A stretch of 64,000 nt of DNA from Deltaproteobacteria bacterium (GCA_025353585.1 JANXOM010000253.1:1-64000), one strand, 5' to 3'; shown: positions 8,977 to 19,971, counted from the stretch's first letter. Notes: generated from the letters alone by a model not told the origin. Program-made: numbers and translations.

Positions 8977-10635
8977 ATGCTCGCCCGTGCCCGTGTCGTC
9001 GCTGCCTCGCTCGCGCTCCTCGCCGCCGGCGCGTGCAGCAAGAAGTCCGCGCCGCCCGTCGAGAACGGCAGCGCGGCCGTCGCACCCACCGGCGCGCTGA
9101 AGGGCGTAAAAGTGCTCCTCGGCGGCCGCGCGGGCGCCGGCGCCGAGCCGTTCGCGCCGAGCACCGAGGGCTTCAAGTTCCCGAACTACGGCAACGAAGA
9201 GGGCATCGAGAACCTCACGGCCGCCGAGCTCGAGCGCATGTTCGGGGACCAGGTCTGCGCGGACCGAGAGGGCACCACGTGCCTCCTCACGCCGCCCGCC
9301 CAGCGCTGGATGGAGCAGACGAACAAGGCGATGGACAGCGGCCACTGCGAGGGCCTCGCGACGATGGCGCTCCTGTTCCAGCTCGGAAAGCTCAAGGCCT
9401 CCGATTTCGGCGCGCCGACGGCGTTCGAGCTCGCGATCACCGACAACAAGAAGCTGCAGCACGAGGTGGCGCTGTGGTGGTCGACGCAGACGATCGCGCC
9501 GATGAGCTCCGCCGAGATCCGGACGCTCACGCCGAACGATGTCGTCGACACGCTCGCCACCGCGTTCCAGTCCGGCACCGAGAGCTACACGATCGGCATC
9601 TACATGCCCGACGGCTCGGGCGGGCACGCGACCACGCCGTACGGCATCGTCGACAAGGGCGACGGCAAGGCGTGGATCCTCCACTACGACAACAACTTCC
9701 CCGGGGAGGAGCGGCACATCGAGGTCGACCGCGCCGCGAACACGTGGGCGTACTTCACGGCGGCCGATCCGAAGGAGCCGGGGTCCGCGTACACCGGCGA
9801 CGCGACGACGAAGTCGCTGACGCTCGCGCCGACGAGCGTGCGCACCGGCAAGCTCCTGTGCCCGTTCTGCGGCAACGTCGACGCGGACGGTGCCGACGCC
9901 GGCGGCGACAAGGGCGCGATGCGCCAGATCTCGCTCGAGGGCGGCGCGGATCTGCTCATCACCGACGACGCCGGCAAGCGCATCGGTCATGTCGACGGCA
10001 AGCTGGTCAACGAGATCGCGGGCGCGAAGATCGTCGAGATGAAGGGCGAGGCGCGCCGCAGCGAGCACGAGCCGATCTACGACGTGCCCGTCGGCCACCC
10101 GCTGACCGTCACGCTCGATGGCTCCACGCTCAAGGGCAAGGAGTCGACCGACGTGACGCTGCTCGCCGCCGGCTACACGCTCGGCGTGTACGGCGTGGCG
10201 CTGTCACCGGGCGAGAAGGACACGATCCACTTCTCGTCCGACTGGCGCGAGATCAGCTACCAGACCGACGACGACGAGACGCCCGAGATCGAGCTCGGCG
10301 TCGAGACGACGGGCGCCGACTACGAGCTCGACATCCACGCCGCGGGGGAGACGGGCGGCCAGCGCGTGGACGTGGGCCTCGACGTGAAGGACGGCGTCCT
10401 GACGGTGCAGGCGAGCGCGAAGGACGGCACCGCCACGTACGAGGTCGAGATCCATCGGATCGACAAGCGCGGCGAGCAGGTGTTCAAGCACAACGGCGTC
10501 GCGGTCGGCGCGGCCGACAAGTTTGTCTTCCACTACGCCGACTGGAAGGGCAACGGGACGCCGATGAAGGCAGGCGTCGACAAGGGCGGCGACGGCTCGA
10601 TCGACGAGACCGAGGACCTCGGCGACGAGGACTAG
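8977..10635 (+). CDS. Hypothetical lipoprotein
   Basis: Signal peptide with lipobox (LLAAGAC|SKKS), long coding frame; no family recognised. Confidence 0.65.
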   Translation: MLARARVVAASLALLAAGACSKKSAPPVENGSAAVAPTGALKGVKVLLGGRAGAGAEPFAPSTEGFKFPNYGNEEGIENLTAAELERMFGDQVCADREGTTCLLTPPAQRWMEQTNKAMDSGHCEGLATMALLFQLGKLKASDFGAPTAFELAITDNKKLQHEVALWWSTQTIAPMSSAEIRTLTPNDVVDTLATAFQSGTESYTIGIYMPDGSGGHATTPYGIVDKGDGKAWILHYDNNFPGEERHIEVDRAANTWAYFTAADPKEPGSAYTGDATTKSLTLAPTSVRTGKLLCPFCGNVDADGADAGGDKGAMRQISLEGGADLLITDDAGKRIGHVDGKLVNEIAGAKIVEMKGEARRSEHEPIYDVPVGHPLTVTLDGSTLKGKESTDVTLLAAGYTLGVYGVALSPGEKDTIHFSSDWREISYQTDDDETPEIELGVETTGADYELDIHAAGETGGQRVDVGLDVKDGVLTVQASAKDGTATYEVEIHRIDKRGEQVFKHNGVAVGAADKFVFHYADWKGNGTPMKAGVDKGGDGSIDETEDLGDED

Positions 10636-10643
10636 TCTACGAC

Positions 10644-11204
10644 CTACTTCTTGCGGGCGTAGAGGCCCTGCAGCTTCGCCGTGCCGAGCGAGTTCGCCAT
10701 CACGTTGAAGCCGACGTACGCGGCGGTGGCCGTCGGGGGGATGTCGAGCTTGTCGGTCTTGAGCGCGAACAGCGTGAAGTTGTAGTGGTGGTTGCCCGAG
10801 CCCGGCGGCGGGCAGGGGCCGCCGTAGCCGGGCGCGCCAAAGTCGGTGTTCTGCTGCACGGCGCCCTTGGGCAGCGCGCTGCCGTCGGCCTTGCCGGCGC
10901 CGGCGGGGAGCGTCTTCGCGTCCGCCGGGATGTTGTAGACGACCCAGTGCCACCAGCCCGAGCCGGTCGGCGCATCGGGGTCGTGGACCATCAGCGCGAA
11001 GCTCTTCGTGCCGGCGGGCGGGTTGGTCCACTCGAGCTCGGGCGAGGTGTTGTCCCCGGTGCAGCCCATGCCGTTGAAGGCCTGCTTGTCGGCGAGCGCG
11101 GCGCCGGCCTTGAAGTCCTTGCTAGTCAGAGTGAACGGGGCGGCGCTCGCGGTGGCGGCGAGCGTGACGGTGGCGAGACAGACGGCGAGAACGGTCCTGG
11201 TCAT
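10644..11204 (-). CDS. YbhB/YbcL family (PEBP, Raf kinase inhibitor-like) protein
   Basis: SPELEWTNPPAGTKSFALMVHDPDAPTGSGWWHWVVYNIPA, GYGGPCPPPGSGNHHYNFTLFAL. Confidence 0.9.
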   Translation of the reverse strand: MTRTVLAVCLATVTLAATASAAPFTLTSKDFKAGAALADKQAFNGMGCTGDNTSPELEWTNPPAGTKSFALMVHDPDAPTGSGWWHWVVYNIPADAKTLPAGAGKADGSALPKGAVQQNTDFGAPGYGGPCPPPGSGNHHYNFTLFALKTDKLDIPPTATAAYVGFNVMANSLGTAKLQGLYARKK

Positions 11205-11307
11205 TGGTAATCTCCTGGGTCGCATCTGACACCGAGCGGGGCCGATCGTCTCGGCCGCCGGTACGCCTCACGCGGCGCGGCGTGGAACGATTTGTTGCGC
11301 CGGCTTG

Positions 11308-11336
11308 ACTGACCGGCGGTCAGTGACCTACGGTCA
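11308..11336. promoter_or_regulatory. Candidate TetR operator(s)
   Basis: ACTGACCGGCGGTCAGT near-palindrome (11308-11324) overlapping TGACCTACGGTCA (11324-11336), just upstream of the tetR ATG and facing the PEBP gene. Confidence 0.6.
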
Positions 11337-11341
11337 GCCAG

Positions 11342-11956
11342 ATGAACGCGCGCCAGCTCGCCGCGGACGACACGCGCCGGCGGCTGTACGTCGCCGCGGT
11401 CGCGCTGTTCGCGGACGCCGGCTATCACGCGACCACCGTCGACGCGATCGCGAAGCGCGCGGGCGTCGCCAAGGGCACGTTCTTCGTCCACTTCGCGACG
11501 AAGGACGCGGTGCTCGTCGATCTCGTCCGCAAGCAGACCGCCGTCGCCCGCGCGGCCCGCACGGCCGCGCTCGTCCACGGCCCGATCGCCGCGCTGCGCG
11601 CCACCGTGCTCGCCCTCGGCGCGGAGGCCGGTCGCTCGCGCGAGCTGTCGCGCGCCGTGCTCGCGGCCACGCTCGAGAACCCGGCCGTCTCGCAGGACGC
11701 CGATGACCTGTTCGGCCTCGTCCTCGCCGATCTCATGACGGACGCCCGCGCCGTGCGCCCGCACGACCACGAGACCCTCGCGCGCGGCCTCATGGGCGCG
11801 TACCTCGGCGCCGCGTTTCACTTCACGTCGAGCCGCACGGCCCCGGGGCTGACCGAGCTCCTCGTGCCCCTCGTCGACGCCTTGCTTCGTCCACCCCTTG
11901 CTCTGGAGCCTCGCCATGCGCCGCCTGCTGCTCATCGTCCTCGCCGCCGCAGTTAA
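11342..11956 (+). CDS. TetR family transcriptional regulator
   Basis: N-terminal HTH: RRRLYVAAVALFADAGYHATTVDAIAKRAGVAKGTFFVHFATKDAVL. Confidence 0.9.
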   Translation: MNARQLAADDTRRRLYVAAVALFADAGYHATTVDAIAKRAGVAKGTFFVHFATKDAVLVDLVRKQTAVARAARTAALVHGPIAALRATVLALGAEAGRSRELSRAVLAATLENPAVSQDADDLFGLVLADLMTDARAVRPHDHETLARGLMGAYLGAAFHFTSSRTAPGLTELLVPLVDALLRPPLALEPRHAPPAAHRPRRRS

Positions 11957-12899
11957 CGCCGGATGCGGTGGGAGCCCGGCCGCCGGGACGCCCGACGCCA
12001 TCGCCGGAACCGACGCGGGCTCCGGCTCGGCCGCGGCGCCGGACGCCGCCATCACCCCCGCCGCCTGCAGCGGCCTCCCGGCGGCGACCGGGGACAGCGT
12101 GTGGACGGTGACCTCGAGCGGCGTGCCGCGCGTCGTCACGGTGCACGTGCCGCCGCACTACGACCCCACGAAGCCGACCGCCCTCGTCCTGAACTTCCAC
12201 GGCTTCACCTCGGACTCGATCGGCGAGGACGTGCTGTCGCAGATGGATCCGAAGGCGGACGCCGAGAACTTCGTCGTCGCGTATCCGCTCGGCACCGGCA
12301 CGCCGCTGTCGTGGAACGCCGGCGCGTGCTGCGGCACGGCGGAGGCCACCGGCGTCGACGACATCCAGTTCGTGCGCGACATCCTCGACGCGGCGCCCGC
12401 GAAGCTGTGCGTCGATCCGAAGCGCATCTACGCGACCGGCATGTCGAACGGCGGCTTCCTGTCGAACGAGCTCGGCTGCGACCTCGCCGATCGCATCGCG
12501 GCGATCGCGCCCGTCGCCGGCGTGCTCGGGATCCCGGCCGCGAGCTGCACGCCCGCGCGCCCGATGCCGGTGATGCACTTCCACGGCACGCTCGATCCGC
12601 TGGTCCCGTGGGCGGGCTCGGCGACGCTCGGCTTCATCTCCGTGGACGATTCGATCGCGGGCTGGGTCGCGCGCGATCACTGCACCGGCGCGGCCGTGCA
12701 GACGTTCTCCCATGGCGACGCGAGCTGCGCGACCCACCAGCAGTGCGCCGGCGGCGCCGAGGTCACGCTCTGCACGATCACGGGCGGCGGCCACACCTGG
12801 CCGGGCGGCACCCCGGTGCCGACGCTCGGCTACACGTCGACCGACATCTCGGCGACGGATCAGATGTGGACGTTCTTCGCCGCGCACCCGCTGCCGTAG
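11916..12899 (+). CDS. Poly(3-hydroxybutyrate) depolymerase-like esterase, lipoprotein
   Basis: MRRLLLIVLAAAVNAGC lipobox; ALVLNFHGFTSDS, IYATGMSNGGFLSNELGC, GGHTWPGG. Confidence 0.8.
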   Translation: MRRLLLIVLAAAVNAGCGGSPAAGTPDAIAGTDAGSGSAAAPDAAITPAACSGLPAATGDSVWTVTSSGVPRVVTVHVPPHYDPTKPTALVLNFHGFTSDSIGEDVLSQMDPKADAENFVVAYPLGTGTPLSWNAGACCGTAEATGVDDIQFVRDILDAAPAKLCVDPKRIYATGMSNGGFLSNELGCDLADRIAAIAPVAGVLGIPAASCTPARPMPVMHFHGTLDPLVPWAGSATLGFISVDDSIAGWVARDHCTGAAVQTFSHGDASCATHQQCAGGAEVTLCTITGGGHTWPGGTPVPTLGYTSTDISATDQMWTFFAAHPLP

Positions 12900-12909
12900 C
12901 GGACTCCGC

Positions 12910-14460
12910 TCAGCGCGACATCCCCATCTCGCTCGACTTGAGCTGCGGGCGCTTCGGGTCCGGCCAGTCGATGTGAAACATCTCGCCGCGCGGCGCGTCG
13001 ATGCGCTCGTAGGTGTGGGCGCCGAAGAAGTCGCGCTGCGCCTGCAGCAAGTTCGCCGGGAGGACCTCGGCGCGGTAGCTGTCGAAGTACGACAGCGCGC
13101 TCGCGAACACCGGGACCGGCGTGCCGTCGAGCGCCGCGCGCGCCACGACCTTGCGCCAGTTGTCCTGCGTCTTCTTCACCTGCTCGACGAAGTACGGATC
13201 GACCAGCAGGTTGTCGAGCGTCTTGTTCTTCTCGAACGCCTCGGTGATCTTCTGCAGGAAGCGCGCGCGGATGATGCACCCGCCGCGGAAGATCTGCGCG
13301 ATCGCCGCGAGGTTCAGGTTCCACTTGTACTCGGTCGACGCCTGCGCGTAGAGCGCGAAGCCCTGCGCGTAGCAGCAGAGCTTGCTGCAATAGAGCGCGT
13401 CCCGCACGGCGTCGACGGTGATCGGCACCGCCGCGCCCAGACCCGTCGGACCCGAGAGGAGCTTCGACGCGCGAACGCGCTCGTCCTTCTGGCTCGAGAT
13501 GAGCCGGGCGAACACGGCCTCCGCGACGGACGCGGCCGGGATACCGAGGTCGAGCGCGTTGACGCTCGTCCACTTGCCCGTGCCCTTCTGGCCGGCGGTG
13601 TCGAGCACCACGTCGACGAAGGGCTTGCCCGTGACGGGATCCTTCTGCTGGAGGACGTCCGCGCTGATCTCGATGAGGAACGAGTCCAGGTCGCCCTGGT
13701 TCCACTCCTTGAAGATCGCGCTGATCTCGGCCGGCGACTTGCCGAGCGAGTGGCGGAGGATCGAGTAGGCCTCGCAGATGAGCTGCATGTCGCCGTACTC
13801 GATGCCGTTGTGCACCATCTTCACGTAGTGCCCGGCGCCGTTCGGGCCGATGTACGTCGTGCAGGGCACGCCGCCCTTGATCGGCTTGCCGGGGGCGGCG
13901 CCCTCGAGCGGCTTGCCGGTCTTCTCGTCGACCTTGGCCGCGATCGCCATCCACACCGGCTTCAAGATCTCCCACGACTCCGGCTTGCCGCCCGGCATGA
14001 GCGACGGTCCGAAGCGCGCGCCTTCTTCGCCACCGCTGACGCCCGAGCCGACGAAGAGCAGGCCCTTCTCCGTCAGCGCCTTCTCGCGGCGGATCGTGTC
14101 GGTGTAGAGCGCGTTGCCGCCGTCGACGATCACGTCGCCCTTGTCGAGGTGCGGGACGAGCGAGTCGATCACCGCGTCCGTCGGACCGCCGGCCTTGACG
14201 AGGATGACGATGCGCCGCGGCTGCTTGATCGACTTGACGAAGTCGGCGAGCTCCGCGCCCGGGACGAGGCTGCCGCCGCCGTCGCCGAACACCGTCGGCG
14301 GGTTGGCCGCGACGAACTTCTCCGTCGTCGCGGTGGTGCGATTGTAGACCGCGACCTTGAAGCCGTGGTCGGCCATGTTGAGGACGAGGTTCTGGCCCAT
14401 GACGGCGAGGCCGACGAGACCGATATCTGCGGAATTCGGAGCAGGCTTAGCGAGCGTCAT
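12910..14460 (-). CDS. gnd: 6-phosphogluconate dehydrogenase, decarboxylating
   Basis: [69 protein letters not shown]-like [12 protein letters not shown]. Confidence 0.95.
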   Translation of the reverse strand: MTLAKPAPNSADIGLVGLAVMGQNLVLNMADHGFKVAVYNRTTATTEKFVAANPPTVFGDGGGSLVPGAELADFVKSIKQPRRIVILVKAGGPTDAVIDSLVPHLDKGDVIVDGGNALYTDTIRREKALTEKGLLFVGSGVSGGEEGARFGPSLMPGGKPESWEILKPVWMAIAAKVDEKTGKPLEGAAPGKPIKGGVPCTTYIGPNGAGHYVKMVHNGIEYGDMQLICEAYSILRHSLGKSPAEISAIFKEWNQGDLDSFLIEISADVLQQKDPVTGKPFVDVVLDTAGQKGTGKWTSVNALDLGIPAASVAEAVFARLISSQKDERVRASKLLSGPTGLGAAVPITVDAVRDALYCSKLCCYAQGFALYAQASTEYKWNLNLAAIAQIFRGGCIIRARFLQKITEAFEKNKTLDNLLVDPYFVEQVKKTQDNWRKVVARAALDGTPVPVFASALSYFDSYRAEVLPANLLQAQRDFFGAHTYERIDAPRGEMFHIDWPDPKRPQLKSSEMGMSR

Positions 14461-14528
14461 ACGTTCCCCCCTGTGATCGTAACGGTTAACCATATTAGGC
14501 ACATGCCGTTTCGATCCATGCTCGGGGC

Positions 14529-16016
14529 ATGTCGGTTTCGGCGGCCAAAAGTCGCGTGATGCAAGCTCGGTCCGCGCTCGAGTCGGGGCGCGGGGACGAC
14601 GTCGATCAGGTCCTGCAGGCGGCGGAGAACTTTCTCGCCGACGCGACACCGGAGGAGAAGGCGCCGATCCTCGCCGAGATCCGGGCGCTGCGCGAACAGC
14701 TCGCGGGCACGATGAAGTCCGAGGACCGGCGCGCGCTGTCCGCCGCGCAGGGCAAGATCCGCCAGGCGCGGTCCGCCGTCGAGGAGGAGAACTTCTTTGG
14801 CCTCGAGGAGACGCTCGGCGCCGCCGAGAAGTTCCTCGCCGCGATCAGCCCGGCCGTGAGCGACCACGCGGACATCGCCGCCGCGAAACAGGAGATCGGG
14901 ACGCTGCGCGCGCGTGGCCGCGGGCTCAAGGTGTCACCGGGCGGGGCCCCCGTGGCCTTCGCCGCCGCGCCCGCCGCCGCGGGTGGCGTTGCGCCCGTGA
15001 CGTCGCACGTGGTGCACGAGGCCGTGGCCGTCCCCGCCGCGCATGCGTCGGCGATCGCCGTCGAGACACCGCGCACGCCCGTCGACTGGGAGTACGCCGC
15101 GATCAAGGAGCGCGTCGGCGCGGCGTGGGGCGACATCTATCCCGACATCCAGGGCTGGGAGCACGAGGCGCTCCCCCTCGACGCGGGCCCACTCGACGAG
15201 CCGCTGCTCCCGCTCACGCGTGCGGCGGTCGTGCGCATCGGCTACATGCTGCGCGATCCAGCGACGCGCGCGAACCGCAGCGATCCCAACTTCGAGGCCG
15301 CGTACGTCGCGTCCGAGCAGCAGTTCGACGCGGCGGCCGCGCAGCTCGCGAACGCGTACCACGCCGTCCTCGGCGCGGCCGAGGCGCTGCCCACACCGGG
15401 GCGCCGCGCGGATCTCGATCGCCCGGTGCAGATCGCAGCCAGCGCCGAGATCGCCCTGCACGGCACCACGTATCGCGACGCCGTCGCGACGCGCGCGCGT
15501 CAGCTCGCGGCGCGCTGGCAGGCCGAGCACGTCACCATCGTCCGCCCGCACGTGCCGCAGGCGGAGGCCCTCGCGCGCGTGGCGGACGCGGCGTGGCCGA
15601 TGATCATGCAGCGCACCGACGTCCAGCCCGAGCTCGACCCGACGAAGCTCGCCTCGCGCGGCAAGACCGTCCTCCTCCGCGGCGTCATCAACCGCTGCGG
15701 CTGGGAGCTCGGCGGCCCGGGCTACGACTTCGCGATCCGCGCGGGGAGCGCCCCGCTCGCCGGTGCCTTCGAGCCGCACGTCGTGGCGGCGCTCGAGCGC
15801 GCGTACGCGGCCGGGCTCGAGGTCAGCGACCGCATCGCGTGGGACGTCATCGGCGTCGTCGATGGACCCGACACGATCGGCGAGCGCACGCTCGTCACGC
15901 TCGAGGACGGCGCGACCCACCTCGAGATCGGCGTGATCGAGGAGTGGCGCCGCATCGTGTGCTTGCGCCTCAAGATCATCGCGCTGCGGGCCGGCCCCGT
16001 CGCCGTCGGCCCGTAG
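14529..16016 (+). CDS. Hypothetical protein with N-terminal alpha-helical repeats
   Basis: Uninterrupted frame, N-terminal heptad-like duplicated segment ([29 protein letters not shown] / [29 protein letters not shown]). Confidence 0.6.
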   Translation: MSVSAAKSRVMQARSALESGRGDDVDQVLQAAENFLADATPEEKAPILAEIRALREQLAGTMKSEDRRALSAAQGKIRQARSAVEEENFFGLEETLGAAEKFLAAISPAVSDHADIAAAKQEIGTLRARGRGLKVSPGGAPVAFAAAPAAAGGVAPVTSHVVHEAVAVPAAHASAIAVETPRTPVDWEYAAIKERVGAAWGDIYPDIQGWEHEALPLDAGPLDEPLLPLTRAAVVRIGYMLRDPATRANRSDPNFEAAYVASEQQFDAAAAQLANAYHAVLGAAEALPTPGRRADLDRPVQIAASAEIALHGTTYRDAVATRARQLAARWQAEHVTIVRPHVPQAEALARVADAAWPMIMQRTDVQPELDPTKLASRGKTVLLRGVINRCGWELGGPGYDFAIRAGSAPLAGAFEPHVVAALERAYAAGLEVSDRIAWDVIGVVDGPDTIGERTLVTLEDGATHLEIGVIEEWRRIVCLRLKIIALRAGPVAVGP

Positions 16017-16054
16017 ACGCGCGCTCACGGGACCAGAGTGAGGACGCGGTCCCT

Positions 16055-16201
16055 ACGCTTACCGCAGAGTCGCGGCGAGTGAGGAGCGAGCGTGAGGCTT
16101 GGTGCGCACGCCCCAACGGGTGCAGCCGTCGCGTCAGCGGAGGCAACCCCTCTCCCGCTGCCCCTCACTCCCCGCGCGCTTTGCGACTTTGCGGTAAGCG
16201 T
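16055..16201. repeat. Large palindromic dispersed-type repeat between convergent genes
   Basis: ACGCTTACCGCAGAGTCGC (16055-16073) and GCGACTTTGCGGTAAGCGT (16183-16201): 19-bp inverted arms, 1 mismatch, with weaker flanking symmetry. Confidence 0.75.
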
Positions 16202-16227
16202 CGGGCAGACTTCCGCCCCGCGCGTCG

Positions 16228-18423
16228 CTACTTGAGGCCGCGCTGCTTGAGGAGCGCGTCCGCGTTCGGCTCGCGGCCTCGGAAGTCGAGGTAGAGCTGG
16301 TGCGCGTCCTTCGTCGCGCCCTTCGACAGGACGCTGTCGCGGTACTTCTTGCCGTTCGCCGCCGTCATGCCGCCGTGCTCGGCGAACCACGCCGCGCTGT
16401 CGGCCGCGAGCACCGCGGTCCACGCGTACGCGTAGTAGCCGGCCGCGTAGCCGCCGGCCCAGATGTGGGTGAAGTACGGCGTGTGGTAGCGCGGCGGCAC
16501 GGGCGGGAAATCGACGCCGTGCTTCTTCAGCGCGGCTGCCTCGAACGCCTCGGGATCCTGCACGGGCGCGCTCGCCGGCAGCGCGTGCCACTCGAGGTCG
16601 AGCAGCTGGCTCTCGAGCGTCTCCAGGGTGTCGTAGCCCTGGTTGAACGCGCGCGCCTTCTTGATCTTCGCCACGAGCTCCGCCGGCATCGCCTCGCCGG
16701 TCTTGTAGTGCTTGGCGTAGTTCGCGAACACCGTCGGCTCGAGCGCCCAGTTCTCGTTGAACTGCGACGGGAACTCGACGAAGTCGCGCGGCGTGTTCGT
16801 GCCCGACATGTACGGGTACTTCACCTTCGAGAACAGGCCGTGGAGGCCGTGCCCGAACTCGTGGAACATCGTCGTCACTTCGTCGAACGTCAGCAGCGCC
16901 GGTTGGCCCGCCGCCGGCTTCGGGATGTTCAGGTGGTTCGCGACGACCGGCTTCTCGCCGAGCAGGTCGCTCTGATCGTTGTAGCTGTTCATCCACGCGC
17001 CGCCGTGCTTGCTCTCGCGCGCGAACGGGTCGGTGTAGAGGAGGCCGATGCTGCTGCCGTCGGCATCGAGCACCTCCCAGACGCGGACGTCGGGGTGGTA
17101 GACCGGCAGGTCGGTGCGCTGCTTGATCGTGACGCCGTACATCTGATGCGCGGCGAAGAACACGCCGTCCTTCATCACGTGGTCGAGCTCGAAGTAGGGG
17201 CGGATCTGCGCGTCGTCGAGCGCGTACTTCGCCGTGCGGACCTTCTCCGAGTAGTACTGCCAGTCCCACGCGGCGAGCTTGAAGCCGCCCTTCTCCTTGT
17301 CGATCACCTTCTGCAGCTCGGCCGCCTCGGCCTTCGCGTGCGAGACGGCGGGGCCGCTCATCTGGCCGAGCAGCTTCATCGCCGCCTCGGGCGTCTTCGC
17401 CATCTGGTCGTCGAGGATGTAGCTCGCGGCGCTCGAGAACCCGAGGAGCTTCGCGCGCTGGGCCCGGAGCTGGGCGAGCCGCCCGACGAGCTTCGTCACG
17501 TCCGTGTCGCCGCCGTGGTGGCCGCGGGCGATCGAGGCCCGGAAGATCTTCTCGCGCAGCGCGCGGTTCGAGAGCGACGCCAGCGCCGGCTGCGTCGTCG
17601 TGTTCACCAGCGGGATGAGCCATTTGCCCGGGAGCTTGCGCGTCGTCGCCGCTGCCGCGGCCGCCGCGATGTCGGCGTCCGACATGCCGGCGAGGTCGGC
17701 CACGTTGTCCACGACCACCGCGCCCGCGTTCATGTCCTTGAGCTGCAGCTCCCCGTACTTCTGCTGCAGCGTCGAGACCTCCTCGTTCATGCCGCGAAGC
17801 GTCGCCTGGTCGGCCGCGCCGAGCTGCGCGCCCGCGCGCACGAAGTCGAGGTGGTAGCGCTCGAGGAGGCGCTTGTCCACGGGGTCGAGGCCGAGCTTGT
17901 CGCGCTGCTTGTAGAGCGCGTCCACGCGCGCGAACAGCTTCGCGTCGAGGTGGATGTCGTCGTCGTGCTTCGCGATCATGGGCGCGACGTCCGCCTCGAT
18001 CTTCTGCATCTTGTCGTCGGTCAGCGCCTGCGCGAGGTTGCCAAAGATGTAGTTGACGCGCGTCCACGCCACGCCCGTGCGCTCGAGGGCGACGATCGTG
18101 TTGTCGAACGTCGGCGCGTCGGCGCGGTCGGCGATCGCGCGGATCTCGGCCGCGTGGAGCCGGTTCGCCTCGACGAAGGCCGGCATGTAGTCGTCCTCCT
18201 TGATCTGGTCGAACGGCGGCGCGTGCTCGTACAGCGAGCTGAGCGCGAGGAGCGGGTTCGCGCGCGGCGGCGCGGGCGGCGAGGGAGCCGGGGCCGGGGC
18301 CGTCGGCGCGGGTGGCGTCGGGTCCGCGGCCGCGACCGTCGGGCCGACGGGGGCAGGAGCCTGCGCGTTACCGCCGCACGCGGCGAACAGGAGCACGGCG
18401 AGCGAGATCCGTAGATTGGTCAC
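16228..18423 (-). CDS. dcp: M3 family metallopeptidase (peptidyl-dipeptidase Dcp-like), lipoprotein
   Basis: FHEFGHGLHGLFSKVKYPYMSGTNTPRDFVEFPSQF zinc motif and M3 C-terminal YYAYAWTAVLAADSAAWF. Confidence 0.85.
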   Translation of the reverse strand: MTNLRISLAVLLFAACGGNAQAPAPVGPTVAAADPTPPAPTAPAPAPSPPAPPRANPLLALSSLYEHAPPFDQIKEDDYMPAFVEANRLHAAEIRAIADRADAPTFDNTIVALERTGVAWTRVNYIFGNLAQALTDDKMQKIEADVAPMIAKHDDDIHLDAKLFARVDALYKQRDKLGLDPVDKRLLERYHLDFVRAGAQLGAADQATLRGMNEEVSTLQQKYGELQLKDMNAGAVVVDNVADLAGMSDADIAAAAAAATTRKLPGKWLIPLVNTTTQPALASLSNRALREKIFRASIARGHHGGDTDVTKLVGRLAQLRAQRAKLLGFSSAASYILDDQMAKTPEAAMKLLGQMSGPAVSHAKAEAAELQKVIDKEKGGFKLAAWDWQYYSEKVRTAKYALDDAQIRPYFELDHVMKDGVFFAAHQMYGVTIKQRTDLPVYHPDVRVWEVLDADGSSIGLLYTDPFARESKHGGAWMNSYNDQSDLLGEKPVVANHLNIPKPAAGQPALLTFDEVTTMFHEFGHGLHGLFSKVKYPYMSGTNTPRDFVEFPSQFNENWALEPTVFANYAKHYKTGEAMPAELVAKIKKARAFNQGYDTLETLESQLLDLEWHALPASAPVQDPEAFEAAALKKHGVDFPPVPPRYHTPYFTHIWAGGYAAGYYAYAWTAVLAADSAAWFAEHGGMTAANGKKYRDSVLSKGATKDAHQLYLDFRGREPNADALLKQRGLK

Positions 18424-18456
18424 GGGCGGACCCTATCACTGGTCGCGCGACGAGCG

Positions 18457-19971
18457 TCACGCCAGCTGCGCGTGCAGCTCGAGCCCGGCGCGCACCGTGC
18501 CCGCCACGCTCGGGTAGCCGGCCGTCGCGTTGACGAGCCAGAGGTTCCGCAGCGGCGTCTCGTGCGGCAAGCGCTGTGGCCCGACGAAGCGCGGCGTCAG
18601 CGCCACGCCGTACGCGTTGCCGGCCGGCGCGTTGCAGAAGCGCTCGTTCGTCGCCGGCGTCCCCATCACGCGGATCGCGAGGTGCTTCGAGAGCCCGGGG
18701 ACGTAGCGCTCCTCCACGATCTGCACGAGCCGGTCGCGCACCCGCTTCTTCTCGAGGTTGTAGCGCCGGCGATCCGTGTCGCGCAGCGTGCGCCACGGCG
18801 CGTACGGGGCGCTCGTCGCGAGCTCGAGGATCTGGTGGCCGGGCGGGCAGAGCCCCGGCGCGTCCGTGTGGAGCGTCGGCGTGGACATGAACAGCCACGG
18901 ATCGGAGTAGTCCTGCCCGACGAGCTGGCGGCGATAGATCGCGTTGATGTCGTCCGTGGGGTAGTGCCACACGTTCCAGGAGCCGAACCCGTGGTCGCGG
19001 AGATCGATCCCCGCGACGCCGAGGTACAGCGTGATGTTTCCGGACGAGTACGGGTAGCGCAGCCGCGCGCGGTACGCCGCCGGGAAGTCCGCGCCCGCGG
19101 CGAGCTCGGCCGTGCGCGCCGGGTCCACGTTGGACACGTAGCGGGCCGCGGTGTGCACGGTCCCGTCCGCCGTGCGCACGCCGGTCACGCGGCCGCGCTC
19201 GACGACGATCTGCTCGACCGTCTGGTTCAGCCGGATCTCGCAGCCCGGCTGCGCGCGGATGAAGTCGGCGATCGAGCCCACCAGGTGCTGGAAGTGCTTC
19301 TTCGGGTAGTACGCGCCGCGGTCGTACCCGCGCACGAGCGCGACGTGCAGCATCAGCGACACCTCGGCCGGCGGCAGCAGGTAGTCGCCGGCTTGCCCCG
19401 CGAGCACGGTCTGCAGGCGCGCGGGCAGGCCGAGGTGGTCGTAGAGCCGCTGCAGCGTCCACTTCTGGTAGCGGAGCAGGTGCGGGAAGCGGAGCGGCGC
19501 CGTCGCGTAGTCCCGCCACGTCAGCGGCTTCGGCAGCGTGTCCATCTCGCGGCCGATCGCGGCGACGGTGTCGAAGTACCGGCGCAGCGCGCGCGCGTCG
19601 TGCGGGAAGCGGCCGATCAGCCGGTCGCGATACTTCTCGAGCCCGTTGCAGACGCGGTAGCGCTCGCCCGCGACGACGATGTGGTCGAAGCCCTCGGGAT
19701 CGAGCCGGTGGAACTGCACCTCCTCGGCGAGCCCGAGGCGCGCGAGCAGGGTGTGCACGGCCTCGCCCTCGCCGCAGTTGAAGATGTAGTGGACCTGCGC
19801 GCAGAAGCGGTACGCGCCGACGCCGAACGTGTGCGCATAGCCGCCCGCCGTGTCGTGCGCCTCGAGCACCAGCACGCGGCGGCCATCGGCGGCGAGCTGC
19901 GCGGCGACCGTGAGCCCGGCCATGCCGGCGCCGATGACGAGATCGTCGAACGCAGCGGCGGGGCGGGGCAT
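18457..19971 (-). CDS. FAD-dependent phytoene desaturase/carotenoid isomerase-like oxidoreductase
   Basis: DDLVIGAGMAGLTVAAQLAADGRRVLVLEAHDTAGGYAHTF Rossmann fold and C-terminal LWLVNATAGYPSVAGTVRAG. Confidence 0.85.
   Translation of the reverse strand: MPRPAAAFDDLVIGAGMAGLTVAAQLAADGRRVLVLEAHDTAGGYAHTFGVGAYRFCAQVHYIFNCGEGEAVHTLLARLGLAEEVQFHRLDPEGFDHIVVAGERYRVCNGLEKYRDRLIGRFPHDARALRRYFDTVAAIGREMDTLPKPLTWRDYATAPLRFPHLLRYQKWTLQRLYDHLGLPARLQTVLAGQAGDYLLPPAEVSLMLHVALVRGYDRGAYYPKKHFQHLVGSIADFIRAQPGCEIRLNQTVEQIVVERGRVTGVRTADGTVHTAARYVSNVDPARTAELAAGADFPAAYRARLRYPYSSGNITLYLGVAGIDLRDHGFGSWNVWHYPTDDINAIYRRQLVGQDYSDPWLFMSTPTLHTDAPGLCPPGHQILELATSAPYAPWRTLRDTDRRRYNLEKKRVRDRLVQIVEERYVPGLSKHLAIRVMGTPATNERFCNAPAGNAYGVALTPRFVGPQRLPHETPLRNLWLVNATAGYPSVAGTVRAGLELHAQLA

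Noticed and set aside
7051-10098. 1,015-aa minus-strand ORF
   Set aside because: Antisense to well-supported DUF885 and lipoprotein genes; low-complexity Arg/Glu/Leu translation.
14461-14520. Specific sigma-70 promoter for gnd (TAATATGGTTAACC)
   Set aside because: AT-rich and plausible, but no good -35 box at proper spacing; not enough evidence.
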